A DNA stretch of 64,000 nucleotides from Gardnerella vaginalis (GCF_001546455.1 NZ_KQ956825.1:16762-80761); one strand, 5' to 3'. Shown: positions 54,128 through 63,839, numbered from the stretch's first letter. Program-made: numbers and translations. Notes: generated by a model not told the origin, from the letters alone.

Positions 54128-55738
54128 TCAATCAGAATTTGAATCAGATTCTGAGTTTGCGTTAGAGTCTGAGCCAGAATCTGAATTGGAATCATGGCTT
54201 GGATCAGATTCATCGTCTGGATTACTACTGCTGTTAGATTCCAATAATTTGCTTAATTCGTCATCCCAATTAACGTCTTTAAGCTTTTGCTCTAAATCAT
54301 TATCTTCCGTTATCTCAGATTCAACTTTATTTGTTACAGAGCTAATCTGATTGTTTTTATTGCTTTCGTTACTTTTAGCCTCGTCAACTTTATCGTCAAC
54401 TTTATTGCTTTCTGCATCTTCGCTAAAATCTGGTAATTCTGGCAAAAGATCAGGGTGACTCCACATAGCATCGCGTTCTTCAATGCCTTTTTCGTTTGTG
54501 ATTGAATCCCACATTGCAGCAGCCTCACGCATTGCTCTAGGCCTAAGCTTTAATCCAGTTAAAGCTTCGAAAGTTATTTCCGAAGGACCGCCAGCTGCGC
54601 GCTCGCGCCTAGTCATTTCTCTAAGTTGATCAATGTGCGGAATGTGTGCCATTCCAGCTCGCCAAATAACACAGTCAACCCAGCCTTCGCTAAGAGCAAG
54701 AAGTGTTTCAAGACCTTTTAATGCTTGTTTCTGGCCTTCTGTATCGTTTCTAGCAATCTTAGATAAATCTACAGCTCCAGAAATAGATTCTGGGCTCATT
54801 CCTTCAATGTCTCTAAGCTGATCTTCCATAGCACTTAAATCTATAGAAATTCCAGCAGCATATTTTATTATCAACGCTTCAAAACGTGGCATAAGCCAAG
54901 GCGCATAAGCAAACAGTCTAGCGTGGGCAAGCTCTCGCAAAGCCAGATAATTCATAACTTCGCTAATATCTAATCCCCACTTTTTTGCGTAATCTATGCA
55001 ATTGTATGGAATGAGCCCACCTGCAGGATTTTTAAGAAGCGAAATTCCTTGATCAAAGCTTCCGTGAACTTCGTGAGATAAATCTCCAGCAGCATAGCCT
55101 AGTTGCATTGCAAAAGAAGTGTTTGCAAGAAGCCGCATTAACTGTTCTGGTTTTTTTACGCCATCTGGCATAGGTATTGGCATAACGCCATCGTATAGGC
55201 CTTCTACTTCTAAGTCTTGGTCGTCTCCAAATTTTTCGGCTATAACATTAGAAAAAGCGTTGCTAACTGATTTAGCAACAGGATTTGCAAACTTAACCCA
55301 CGAATCTATAGTTCCATCAACCCAGTCTGCTCTAGAAAGAACATCTGGAGTTCCAGGTACTGGATTTAGATTGCAGCTTGTATCTAGCCACAAATTTGCT
55401 TCGCTTAATGCTCTTCTAGCTGCATCTGCAACTTGTGCGTTTACTGTTCCTCCGTCTCCAATTGCTTTTTGATGAGCAAGAGATTGAGCGAGTTTTTTGT
55501 TGATTGGCCCTTCTTTAAGTGTTTCTTTCATCTCAAAAGGCGTATTCAAGCCGCCGCTGGCAAAAGCGCTCATTAATGAATGAACCTCTTCTGGAGATGG
55601 AAGACCTCCATTTGAGCATCTTGTAAGAATATCTTCGCGAACATCAAAAGGAAGAGCTTCAAAGTTAGACCAAGCTCTTTCTCCTTCTTCGGGCCCAAAG
55701 CAGCTAACAAGCCATTGATGAATTTCTTCTTCGCTCAT
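54128..55738 (-). CDS. DUF2342 family (zinc-metalloprotease-like) protein
   Basis: A 536-residue protein belonging to the DUF2342 family that lies beside UvrD-type genes in actinobacteria. MQLGYAAGDLSHEVHGSFDQG and YLALRELAHARLFAYAPWL are recognisable. Where a zinc protease would carry HExxH, this has RELAH, so the first histidine is missing and zinc proteolysis is doubtful. The last 100 residues are an acidic, serine and aspartate-rich tail (SDPSHDSNSDSGSDSN). A RBS-like GGATTAC precedes the ATG. It may act as a scaffold or have another activity. Confidence 0.75.
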   Translation of the reverse strand: MSEEEIHQWLVSCFGPEEGERAWSNFEALPFDVREDILTRCSNGGLPSPEEVHSLMSAFASGGLNTPFEMKETLKEGPINKKLAQSLAHQKAIGDGGTVNAQVADAARRALSEANLWLDTSCNLNPVPGTPDVLSRADWVDGTIDSWVKFANPVAKSVSNAFSNVIAEKFGDDQDLEVEGLYDGVMPIPMPDGVKKPEQLMRLLANTSFAMQLGYAAGDLSHEVHGSFDQGISLLKNPAGGLIPYNCIDYAKKWGLDISEVMNYLALRELAHARLFAYAPWLMPRFEALIIKYAAGISIDLSAMEDQLRDIEGMSPESISGAVDLSKIARNDTEGQKQALKGLETLLALSEGWVDCVIWRAGMAHIPHIDQLREMTRRERAAGGPSEITFEALTGLKLRPRAMREAAAMWDSITNEKGIEERDAMWSHPDLLPELPDFSEDAESNKVDDKVDEAKSNESNKNNQISSVTNKVESEITEDNDLEQKLKDVNWDDELSKLLESNSSSNPDDESDPSHDSNSDSGSDSNANSESDSNSD

Positions 55739-55977
55739 ATGTAATCCTTATGAAGTTCGTTACTACAGTTTTAAAAATATATTTGCATATATTTGGTGTG
55801 TTTACACAGTTTTAATTGTGTAGTTTAACTATGTATAAAAGATTCTACTCGATACATGACAATTTTCGCCTAATAAATTAATAATGTGTATAACTTTTTA
55901 AAACTTTTTCAAAAACCGCGTTTTATATGGGTTTCTTATGCGCTAAGTTATGCACATTTGCGTATAGAATCATTTTT

Positions 55978-56956
<979 letters not shown>

Positions 56957-57120
56957 GCTTGAAACAAGATACAGTATGGTGTGTACTAGAAAGTTGATTT
57001 ACACTTTAGGCGTGTTTTGTGACTGTATTATCTAGTATGCTTGCGTGTCTTTGTGCTTATGCGTCTTAACAATCGCGTAGAGTGTATTGAATAAGAATCT
57101 GTTCAGGAGGTCTATTGTTT

Positions 57121-58521
57121 ATGGCGAGTAAACCTGATACCGCGCGTAATTCTTCGGGTATTGAGCGTGTAGGTAAACGCAAGAAGGGTTACAGCGTAGA
57201 GCAAGTTAATGATTTTCTTGAGCGTGCTCATTCTTTGTATGAATCCAACGACATTAGTCTTACGCAAAAAGATATTCAAGATGTATCTTTCGATTTAGAA
57301 GATGAAGGATACGCTATTCCTCAGGTAGATGCTGCTCTTTCTAGATTAGAGCGTGCGGTTGTAGATAAGACTACACAATACGAGATTTCTAATCGCGGCA
57401 AGGTTGTTTGGAAGGCGCAGGCAGACGAAGAGTATCGCGTTTTGCTGTCTCATTCTAAGCGCGATTATAAAATGCGTTTTGATTGCGCTAAGTCGCGTAA
57501 GCCTTCTTACGATAAAAAACAAGTAGATAATGTTGTTGATAAGTCGCTAGATAAGATTGCTGTTCTTCTTGGATATAATCCAGTTTGGGGAAACAGCTTA
57601 AGCGACTTAGATAAAATTGACGCAATGTTTGTTTCTAATGTTCTGTTTACTCAGCGTTCTGGAAAACGTGGGTACGACGAGCGCCAGGTGGATTATTATC
57701 TAAATGCTTGCGTTCGCTTATTAAGCAGGCTTGAATCTTATGATCGAGTCTCTAAGTATTCAGATTTTGATTCCAGTGAATCTGTTGAATCCGGCAATTT
57801 TGGCGGTTCTGCTACAGTCAATAATGGTTTGCAAGAAAGCGCTGTTAATGCTGCGGCTCAAGCACCTGCTGAGCCTAAGGCTCCTGTGTTAATGCCTCCG
57901 TCCATTCCTGTTGAGCATCACAATGAGCCTGCGGCTAATGATTCTGTACCAAACGTTTACCCTAAGTCTTCTGAGCAAGATTTTGCAGATTCGCAGGATT
58001 ATCAGGAATCTCCTCAAGATAAGCAGAGCGTTTTTGCGCACGTAGACAATAGCGTTAACGAAAATAACGATGATTACTTTAGCGATTTGCATCATGCAGA
58101 TAAGGCGATTTTTACTCCTCATTCGGCTGGTGTAGAGCCAAGTGACGATACGGATGACGAAATGTCGCAAGCATCCACTGTTATGCCCCCAGCATTCCCT
58201 CCGTCTTATGCTCCTCAAGCTGCGAATTCAAATAATGATGCTGATTCGTCTAGCTACGATTCTTACAACCAGAGCAATAATGGCAATAATGGAAATGGCT
58301 CCAAAACTGTTGGAGATTTAAATCTTTCGCTTCTTGCTTCTCCTAAATTTGAGCCATCGCATAGTCTTAATTTAGATATTCCAGATCTTTCGTTCCCTGT
58401 TATGAATCATTTTGATGCTTCGATGGAAGATTCTTCTAGCGAAGAAAATAAGGATTCAGACGGTTTTGACGATACTGGCGAATCTAATTTTGGCGGATTT
58501 GTAAACCCTAATCATAATTAA
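57121..58521 (+). CDS. protein with four DivIVA-like motifs and acidic tail
   Basis: A 466-residue cytoplasmic protein. The motif G-Y-x-x-x-Q-V-(D/N) recurs at residues about 23 (KGYSVEQVNDFL), 63 (EGYAIPQVDAAL), 128 (PSYDKKQVDNVV) and 184 (RGYDERQVDYYL), each like the start of a DivIVA or DivIVA-domain repeat that binds curved membranes or polar proteins. After residue 230 there is a proline, asparagine and aspartate-rich disordered tail. The ATG at 57121 has AGGAGG ten bases before; an alternative TTG at 57115 is in frame. A role in cell shape or division is inferred. Confidence 0.65.
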   Translation: MASKPDTARNSSGIERVGKRKKGYSVEQVNDFLERAHSLYESNDISLTQKDIQDVSFDLEDEGYAIPQVDAALSRLERAVVDKTTQYEISNRGKVVWKAQADEEYRVLLSHSKRDYKMRFDCAKSRKPSYDKKQVDNVVDKSLDKIAVLLGYNPVWGNSLSDLDKIDAMFVSNVLFTQRSGKRGYDERQVDYYLNACVRLLSRLESYDRVSKYSDFDSSESVESGNFGGSATVNNGLQESAVNAAAQAPAEPKAPVLMPPSIPVEHHNEPAANDSVPNVYPKSSEQDFADSQDYQESPQDKQSVFAHVDNSVNENNDDYFSDLHHADKAIFTPHSAGVEPSDDTDDEMSQASTVMPPAFPPSYAPQAANSNNDADSSSYDSYNQSNNGNNGNGSKTVGDLNLSLLASPKFEPSHSLNLDIPDLSFPVMNHFDASMEDSSSEENKDSDGFDDTGESNFGGFVNPNHN

Positions 58522-58576
58522 TTAGTTGTTTGCATTTTGCTTTAAGGATTATACAAGCTAAGAGTTATTGATTTTA

Positions 58577-59329
58577 ATGCCGTTATATAACGATGAAGCT
58601 GTAGTTCTTAAGACTTTTCCTCTTGGGGAAGCAGATAGAGTTGTTGTTATGCTCACTAAAAAGCATGGCAAGGTTCGTGCTGTTGCAAAAGGTGTTAGGC
58701 GATTAAAATCTAGATTTGGCGGCCGCTTAGAGCCATTTATGCGCGTGAATGCTCTTTTTGCAACTGGCAAAACGTTTGATGTTATTTCTCAAGCGGTACT
58801 TGTTTCGGCTTATGCTGGGCGAATTTGCGCGGATTACAACTTGTACAGCAATGCAAACATGATTGTAGAAGTTGCAGACGATTTAGTTTCATCTTCTGGG
58901 CAGTATATGGATTCTTCTGCGCAATACAATCTTGTTGTAGCCGCGTTATCTGCTCTTTCTAGAAATTTGCACAGCGCTGACTCAATCGCATTTTCGTATG
59001 TTTTAAGGGCATTGCGGTTGGCTGGTTGGTCTCCAAGATTAAATGAATGTGTTATTTGTTCAACATGCAGTGATTTAAACTATTTTTCTGCATCTTCTGG
59101 CGGAGTTATGTGTTCTAAAGATCACGCATTAGAATCCATCAAATGTAATGATTTAGCGCGTTTTCAAATGGTTTCTTTGCTTAATGGCGATTGGCAAAAA
59201 TTAGATGGAATAGATATTGACGATTTAACGTCTAAATGCATTGAACAATGGTGTGAGTATTGGCTAGAGAAGCCTATTAAATCCATGCGTTTAAGCGAAA
59301 AAAATTCTAATTCACTGTATTTTGATTAG
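58577..59329 (+). CDS. recO: DNA repair protein RecO
   Basis: RecO anneals DNA and loads RecA with RecR. The OB-fold begins PLYNDEAVVLKTFPLGEADR, then GKVRAVAKGVRRLKSRFGGRLEPF. The C-terminal zinc site has CVICSTCSDLNYFSASSGGVMCSKDH. Its 250 residues fit the family. The ATG at 58577 is preferred over the TTG at 58568 because family members begin with the sequence MPLYxDEAV. The protein is otherwise normal. Confidence 0.92.
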   Translation: MPLYNDEAVVLKTFPLGEADRVVVMLTKKHGKVRAVAKGVRRLKSRFGGRLEPFMRVNALFATGKTFDVISQAVLVSAYAGRICADYNLYSNANMIVEVADDLVSSSGQYMDSSAQYNLVVAALSALSRNLHSADSIAFSYVLRALRLAGWSPRLNECVICSTCSDLNYFSASSGGVMCSKDHALESIKCNDLARFQMVSLLNGDWQKLDGIDIDDLTSKCIEQWCEYWLEKPIKSMRLSEKNSNSLYFD

Positions 59330-59425
59330 CGTTTCTATTGACTATATTAATGAGCGTTTTTGTTAGTTTTATGTTTGAATCTTATAAAATTTGTCCTCGC
59401 CGTCTGATGCAATATGAATGATATC

Positions 59426-59557
59426 AGGCACGGGTGCTCTTTTAAAGAGCTGAGAAGATACTGTCTAACCGTTTAACGTGAATCGGGTAATGCCGACGTA
59501 CGGAGTTTTCTGCAGGGTCGCCTTTGTTTGATTGGTTAAAGATGAAAGGAGACCCTA
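59426..59557 (+). promoter_or_regulatory. TPP (thi-box) riboswitch with ribosome-binding-site hairpin
   Basis: The aptamer shows GGGTGC (59432-59437), GCTGAGA (59449-59455), then ACGTGAATCGGGTAATGCCG (59476-59495), the TPP-binding pattern. Downstream, AGGGTCGCCTTT (59514-59525) is complementary at 11 of 12 positions to AAAGGAGACCCT (59545-59556), which contains the ribosome binding site of the next gene. TPP binding should therefore block translation. Confidence 0.92.
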
Positions 59558-60178
59558 ATGGGTGCATCTGTTGAAGAAGAAACCGTTCGTCCATCCTTGC
59601 GTTGGAACGTAGCCGATGTTACGCTCACGGTTGTTGTTGCTGTAGCTTCCGGTATTATCTTCTGGGGAATTGGTTTGATTAGCGAGCCTATTTCTGCTGC
59701 TCTTAAGCTTATCCCAGTTCCAGGCGTTAGCGCTTTGTACTACGGTTTGTTCTACTTTGCCGGTCCTTTGGCTGCTATTATGGTTCGCAAGCCAGGCGCT
59801 GCACTGTTTGGCGAGTTTATTGCTGCAATGGTTGAGTTAACCGTTGGAAGCCACTGGGGCGGTATTGGTACCGTTCTTCCTGGCTTTGTTCAGGGCTTGT
59901 TTGCTGAGTTTGCATTCTTGTTTGTTATGTATCGCAAGTGGAATGTTGGTTTGACTGCACTTTCTGGCGCATTAGCTGGTTTGGGTGGCATCGTAGCCGT
60001 TTATCCGTTCTACTATGCAGGTGTTCCAATCTTTGGCGCATTCATGATTATTCACACCATTTGCAGCATGATTTCTGGTGCTGTAATCGGTGGCGTAGTT
60101 ATGTGGTACTTGTACAAGGGTATTGCAGCCACTGGCGCATTGAGCCGTTTTGCTTCTGGCAAAGAAGTACGCGCTTGA
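59558..60178 (+). CDS. YkoE-type thiamine/HMP transporter S-component
   Basis: A 206-residue membrane protein with five or six helices and the YkoE-like runs WNVADVTLTVVVAVASGI, ALYYGLFYFAGPLAAIM, GKPGAALFGE-like KPGAALFGEFIAAMVELTVG and SHWGGIGTVLPGFVQGL. In Bacillus, YkoE is the substrate-binding component of an ECF-type importer for a thiamine precursor (ykoEDC). The TPP riboswitch just upstream strongly supports a thiamine link. No ECF ATPase or T-component gene lies in the window. The ATG at 59558 overlaps the end of the riboswitch hairpin. Confidence 0.88.
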   Translation: MGASVEEETVRPSLRWNVADVTLTVVVAVASGIIFWGIGLISEPISAALKLIPVPGVSALYYGLFYFAGPLAAIMVRKPGAALFGEFIAAMVELTVGSHWGGIGTVLPGFVQGLFAEFAFLFVMYRKWNVGLTALSGALAGLGGIVAVYPFYYAGVPIFGAFMIIHTICSMISGAVIGGVVMWYLYKGIAATGALSRFASGKEVRA

Positions 60179-60203
60179 TTTTTGCTGGTAAAATTTGATT
60201 TAG

Positions 60204-60233
60204 TGGGCGGGGCATTACCTCGCCCATTTTTGT
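60204..60233 (+). terminator. Rho-independent terminator after the YkoE gene
   Basis: TGGGCG (60204-60209) with CGCCCA (60221-60226), extendable by GG/CC pairs, followed by a TTTTT run. It may reduce but not necessarily end transcription into the next gene. Confidence 0.75.
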
Positions 60234-60270
60234 AAAGTTTAAAATAAATCAATAAAACAAAGGAGTTAAT

Positions 60271-61194
60271 ATGCTAAGAGTGCGCCTCGAATACGTGCAT
60301 CCATGGACGAATCACGCAGGTATGTATCTTGCAAGAAAGCGCGGATTGTATGCGCAATACGGATTAGATGTAGAGTTTACAAGCACAGATACAGAGCGCG
60401 GCGATGTTCCAGCATGCTTGGAGCGTGGAGAAGTAGATATAGCTCTTGTTCGATTAAATCAGCTTTTGGCTCATCAAAATGGTGCAAACAAGCTAACGTC
60501 ATTTGCTGTAATGAATCAATCTCAAATTGGTGGAATCATAACAAACAAAAACACAGGAATCACGCGTTTTAAAGATCTAGAAGGAAAGCGCGTAGTTATT
60601 CCTATGGGAGTTAAGCGCTTATACACGGAGCTTCAGCAGGCAGTTGCGGCCGACGGCGGTGATTTTAGCAAGCTGATTACAATTGACCCAGGCCCATGGG
60701 AGCCAGATATTCGAGCTGTAGAGCGCGGAATGTGCGATGCGTTTATTAACGTAGCTTGGTGGGAGCCATACCAGGGATCTTTGCCATTTGACCAGGTTGT
60801 TGTTCTTCCGTTTGATTCGATTGGTGTGGCGCCGCATCATTCTTACTATGTTTGCGCTCGCCAAGAAATGATTGAGCGAAATCCGCAGCTAATACGCAAT
60901 TTTGCAAGCGCTACCGTTAAGGGCTATGAGATGGCAGGAAAAGATCCTCAGGCTGGCGTTGACGCTTTGCAAAATGCGCTTTGCCACATTAGCCCAGAGG
61001 CTTTGCGCGCCTCGCTAGACGAAGTGATTCCATCTTGGTACGACAAGAACGGTCGCTGGGGTACAGCAGACATGGCATTGGTGGAAAATTACACTCGTTG
61101 GATGAGCGAAAATGGCCATTTGAGCGTGCCTCTTGATTGCGCTCTTAAGAGCCTAGAAAACGGATGCGTAACAAACGAGTATTTGCCAGAATAG
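60271..61194 (+). CDS. THI5/NMT1-like protein without a signal peptide
   Basis: A 307-residue protein of the NMT1/THI5 (SsuA-like) binding-protein superfamily: VRLEYVHPWTNHAGMYLARK, GLDVEFTSTDTERGDVPACL, VDIALVRLNQLLAHQNG, ITRFKDLEGKRVVIPMGVKR and VKGYEMAGKDPQAGVDALQ. It has no signal peptide or lipobox, so it is probably cytoplasmic. Fungal Thi5 makes HMP-P and has a CCCFC motif; the aligned place here is APHHSYYVC, so that chemistry is not supported. It lies in the thiamine group downstream of the riboswitch. AAGGAG precedes the ATG. It may bind or channel a thiamine precursor, or have an unknown catalytic role. Confidence 0.75.
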   Translation: MLRVRLEYVHPWTNHAGMYLARKRGLYAQYGLDVEFTSTDTERGDVPACLERGEVDIALVRLNQLLAHQNGANKLTSFAVMNQSQIGGIITNKNTGITRFKDLEGKRVVIPMGVKRLYTELQQAVAADGGDFSKLITIDPGPWEPDIRAVERGMCDAFINVAWWEPYQGSLPFDQVVVLPFDSIGVAPHHSYYVCARQEMIERNPQLIRNFASATVKGYEMAGKDPQAGVDALQNALCHISPEALRASLDEVIPSWYDKNGRWGTADMALVENYTRWMSENGHLSVPLDCALKSLENGCVTNEYLPE

Positions 61195-61255
61195 TCGGAT
61201 AGCATATGCTCGAATCGCAAGCGTAATAACAATTGCAAGCAAAAGCGCAATCGCG

Positions 61256-61294
61256 ATTAAATATTGCAATTAAATATTGCAATTAAATATCGCA
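61256..61294. repeat. 13-bp tandem repeat before the kinase gene
   Basis: Three copies of ATTAAATATTGCA (the third has TC for TT) in the gap between the THI5-like and kinase genes. Confidence 0.85.
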
Positions 61295-61328
61295 ATTCAA
61301 TGAACCTGTGGCAATAATTGGAGCAAAT

Positions 61329-62534
61329 ATGGAAAACGAAAGCAACGACCCTCAGCTAGATATTGTTGCTCAAAGATGGGCAAATGTTGATTTAGATGAA
61401 GCAAACACGGTTTGCTCGCTTTTAGAGGAGCCGTTAAAAGTAGATTGCATTCTAAGCCATAGTTTGCGTCCAATGGCCGCAGGTTCATTGGTTCGTGCAC
61501 ATTACAAAGATGATTCGTTAAAGGAATCACAAAGTTTAGACGTTTATATTAAAAGATGCAGCACAAAAGTGAGGCAAGCAAGCACAATTAGGCCGTATCA
61601 TCGTTTTGCGGAACATCTTTTAAAAAACAAAATAAGCACACCAAAGTACTTGTATTTTAATAAAAATAGCGAGTCTTTAGTCTTAGAAAAAAATGTTCAA
61701 ATAGAAGGAACTCTTCTTGTAATAGACGATTGCGCTTACGAAGTCACCTTAAAAGCTAGCGGAGAAGATCGCTACAAAGATGCATACACTTGGGATCCGC
61801 CTAAAACGTGCGAAGAAGCCAAAAATCTTGGAGTAGTGATGGCAAAAATCGCCTTAGCTTCGCAAGGTTTTGACGAGCCAAATCCTAAGGAATTTAACGC
61901 GTTTCAATCAAGATTTAGTCTTTGTGCAAGCGAAGACGTGCAAAAAGCTGCAGAAGTTTGGTTAAAAAATAGACCTGATTTAGCAAAATTCTTAAAAGAA
62001 CAGAATCGCGATTTTATAAAAGATATAGGCGAATTTGCTCCAACATGTAGAAAAATCTACGATTTAGGCTACGCAAATCTAAAAAAGCAGTGGACTCATG
62101 GAGACCCGCATATATCTAATTTTATGTGGGAAGGTAGTGCTCCAAGCGCAGTGTTTGACCTTGCAATGGCCTATAAAAACACAGCAATCTACGATTTGGC
62201 AATGACTTTAGAACGCAACACAATTCAATGGGTAGATATTGCAAACGGCAAAGAAGATTCGTATAGAACAGACTTAGTAGAAGCAATTTTGCAAGGATAT
62301 TCCAGTGTTCGAGCACTAACAGATGTTGAAAAAGAATTGCTGCCACTTGTTCTTAGCGTAAGTCAAATCGAGCAATGCGTAGAATTTGTAGACTATTACT
62401 TAAAGTCAAATGGGTCTTACGATTTTAAGATTTGGGGCTACGATACTGGCTTCTTGGAGCATGCTAGATGGTATAAATCTTGCTTTGGAGAAAGATATTT
62501 GAATTATCTAACAGAAGTTTTGCAAAAAATATAA
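61329..62534 (+). CDS. APH-fold kinase, possibly thiamine- or thiazole-related
   Basis: A 401-residue protein with the catalytic loop KQWTHGDPHISNFMWEG, and the metal aspartate in AVFDLAMAYKN, so all key kinase residues are kept, unlike the phosphotransferase-like protein at 50683. The overall layout resembles methylthioribose kinase and the thiamine/choline kinase group. Its position beside TPP-controlled genes suggests it phosphorylates a thiamine-pathway compound; that is inferred from neighbours. The ATG at 61329 has TGGAGC upstream; a GTG at 61308 is in frame. Confidence 0.65.
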   Translation: MENESNDPQLDIVAQRWANVDLDEANTVCSLLEEPLKVDCILSHSLRPMAAGSLVRAHYKDDSLKESQSLDVYIKRCSTKVRQASTIRPYHRFAEHLLKNKISTPKYLYFNKNSESLVLEKNVQIEGTLLVIDDCAYEVTLKASGEDRYKDAYTWDPPKTCEEAKNLGVVMAKIALASQGFDEPNPKEFNAFQSRFSLCASEDVQKAAEVWLKNRPDLAKFLKEQNRDFIKDIGEFAPTCRKIYDLGYANLKKQWTHGDPHISNFMWEGSAPSAVFDLAMAYKNTAIYDLAMTLERNTIQWVDIANGKEDSYRTDLVEAILQGYSSVRALTDVEKELLPLVLSVSQIEQCVEFVDYYLKSNGSYDFKIWGYDTGFLEHARWYKSCFGERYLNYLTEVLQKI

Positions 62535-62627
62535 CGGATTTTTTTTTGGTGTGCTTTTAGTGTGCCTTTTGGTGTGCTTTGCAAAACGCTTTAGCTATTC
62601 GTTCAATGGGGTTGTTAGATTTTAAAT

Positions 62628-63422
62628 ATGAGTTTTGAAAACGTTGATTACACGTCGTTAAATATTCCAGCGGCTCCATTTAGTGATCCTAGCCGCGTTC
62701 CAGATTTTCCTAAAGGCAAAGTTCCTCGCCATGTAGGTGTGATTATGGACGGCAATGGCAGATGGGCTAAAGAGCGCGGAATGATTCGCACAGAAGGGCA
62801 TAAAGCGGCGGAACCAGTGGTTTTCGACACTATTGCGGGCGCTATAGAAGCAGGGGTTCGTTACTTAAGCTTGTACACGTTTTCTACCGAAAATTGGAAG
62901 AGATCTCCTCAAGAAGTGCATTTTTTGATGGGATTTTCTAGAGATATTATTCACCGCCGAGTTGCACAGATGAACGAGTGGGGAGTGCGCGTGCGCTGGG
63001 CTGGAAGACGACCAAAATTGTGGAAGTCTGTTATTGATGAGTTGGAAAAAGCTCAAGAGATTACAAAAAATAATACTACTATTGACGTTGTTTTTTGCTT
63101 AAACTACGGTGGTCGCGCGGAAATCGCAGACGCTTGCGCGGCAATTGCTAGGGAAGTTAAAAGTGGCAAAATTAAGGGCGATCGTATAAGCGAAAAAATG
63201 ATTGCAGAACACTTATACAATCCAGATATTCCAGATTGCGATCTTGTTATTCGCACTTCGGGAGAGCAGCGAACAAGCAACTTTTTGCCTTGGCAGGCGT
63301 CTTATGCGGAGCTTGATTTTGTGCCAGAACTCTTCCCAGATTATGGCCGCGAAGCGCTTTGGAGGTCTATTGACCGTTATGCGCATCGCGACCGAAGGTT
63401 TGGTGGCGTAAAAAACGCTTAA
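62628..63422 (+). CDS. uppS: undecaprenyl diphosphate synthase
   Basis: It extends farnesyl diphosphate to the C55 carrier lipid for MraY and MurG. MDGNGRWAKERGMIRTEGHK, LSLYTFSTENWKRSPQEV, and RTSGEQRTSNFLPWQASYAEL are the conserved cis-prenyltransferase stretches. The 264 residues fit. TAGATT (62616-62621) places the transcription start about on the ATG, suggesting leaderless mRNA; there is no ribosome binding site. The gap before it has three copies of a TGGTGTGCTTTT-like unit (62547-62580). Confidence 0.95.
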   Translation: MSFENVDYTSLNIPAAPFSDPSRVPDFPKGKVPRHVGVIMDGNGRWAKERGMIRTEGHKAAEPVVFDTIAGAIEAGVRYLSLYTFSTENWKRSPQEVHFLMGFSRDIIHRRVAQMNEWGVRVRWAGRRPKLWKSVIDELEKAQEITKNNTTIDVVFCLNYGGRAEIADACAAIAREVKSGKIKGDRISEKMIAEHLYNPDIPDCDLVIRTSGEQRTSNFLPWQASYAELDFVPELFPDYGREALWRSIDRYAHRDRRFGGVKNA

Positions 63423-63455
63423 AATGCTTAAACGCTTAATTGTGCTTAACCGCGA

Positions 63456-63839
63456 TTAATCGTTGTTGCTTTCGCGTTCTTCAAGAATCTTGTCTACAAG
63501 AGCGGCTTTTGCTTCCATTTGCCCGCTAAAACCAGGGCGAATATCTAACTTTAAGATAACACCTGTGCGATAGCCTTTTTCAACAAGAACCATAGTTGCG
63601 TCTTTTACAACTTGCATAACGTCGTCAAATTCGCCTTCAATGTTTGTAAACATTGAGTTTGTTTCGTTTTTTAATCCAGAATCACGAATCACTTTAACGC
63701 AGTCTGCCACGTATTCGCTAAGTTCTTCGCCAACTCCGCTAGGAGAAATGCATAATGCTGCAACAGTATTAGTTTTGTGGCCATTCTTATTATCTTCTTT
63801 AATGCCTTTATTGCTAACCGCGTTTTCGCTCATCTTCAA
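63456..63839 (-). CDS. thiamine-binding protein, MTH1187/YkoF-like
   Basis: A 127-residue protein whose core (residues about 25-110) has AALCISPSGVGEELSEYVADC, NETNSMFTNIEGEFDDVMQVV and GYRTGVILKLDIRPGFSG, typical of the MTH1187/YkoF fold that binds thiamine or HMP in the cytoplasm. In Bacillus, ykoF lies with ykoEDC. The first 24 residues are basic and serine-poor. It converges with uppS. Confidence 0.8.
   Translation of the reverse strand: MKMSENAVSNKGIKEDNKNGHKTNTVAALCISPSGVGEELSEYVADCVKVIRDSGLKNETNSMFTNIEGEFDDVMQVVKDATMVLVEKGYRTGVILKLDIRPGFSGQMEAKAALVDKILEERESNND

Noticed and set aside
60271-61194. classification as a fungal-type Thi5 HMP-P synthase
   Set aside because: The CCCFC motif needed by Thi5 is absent, so the enzyme function is not claimed.
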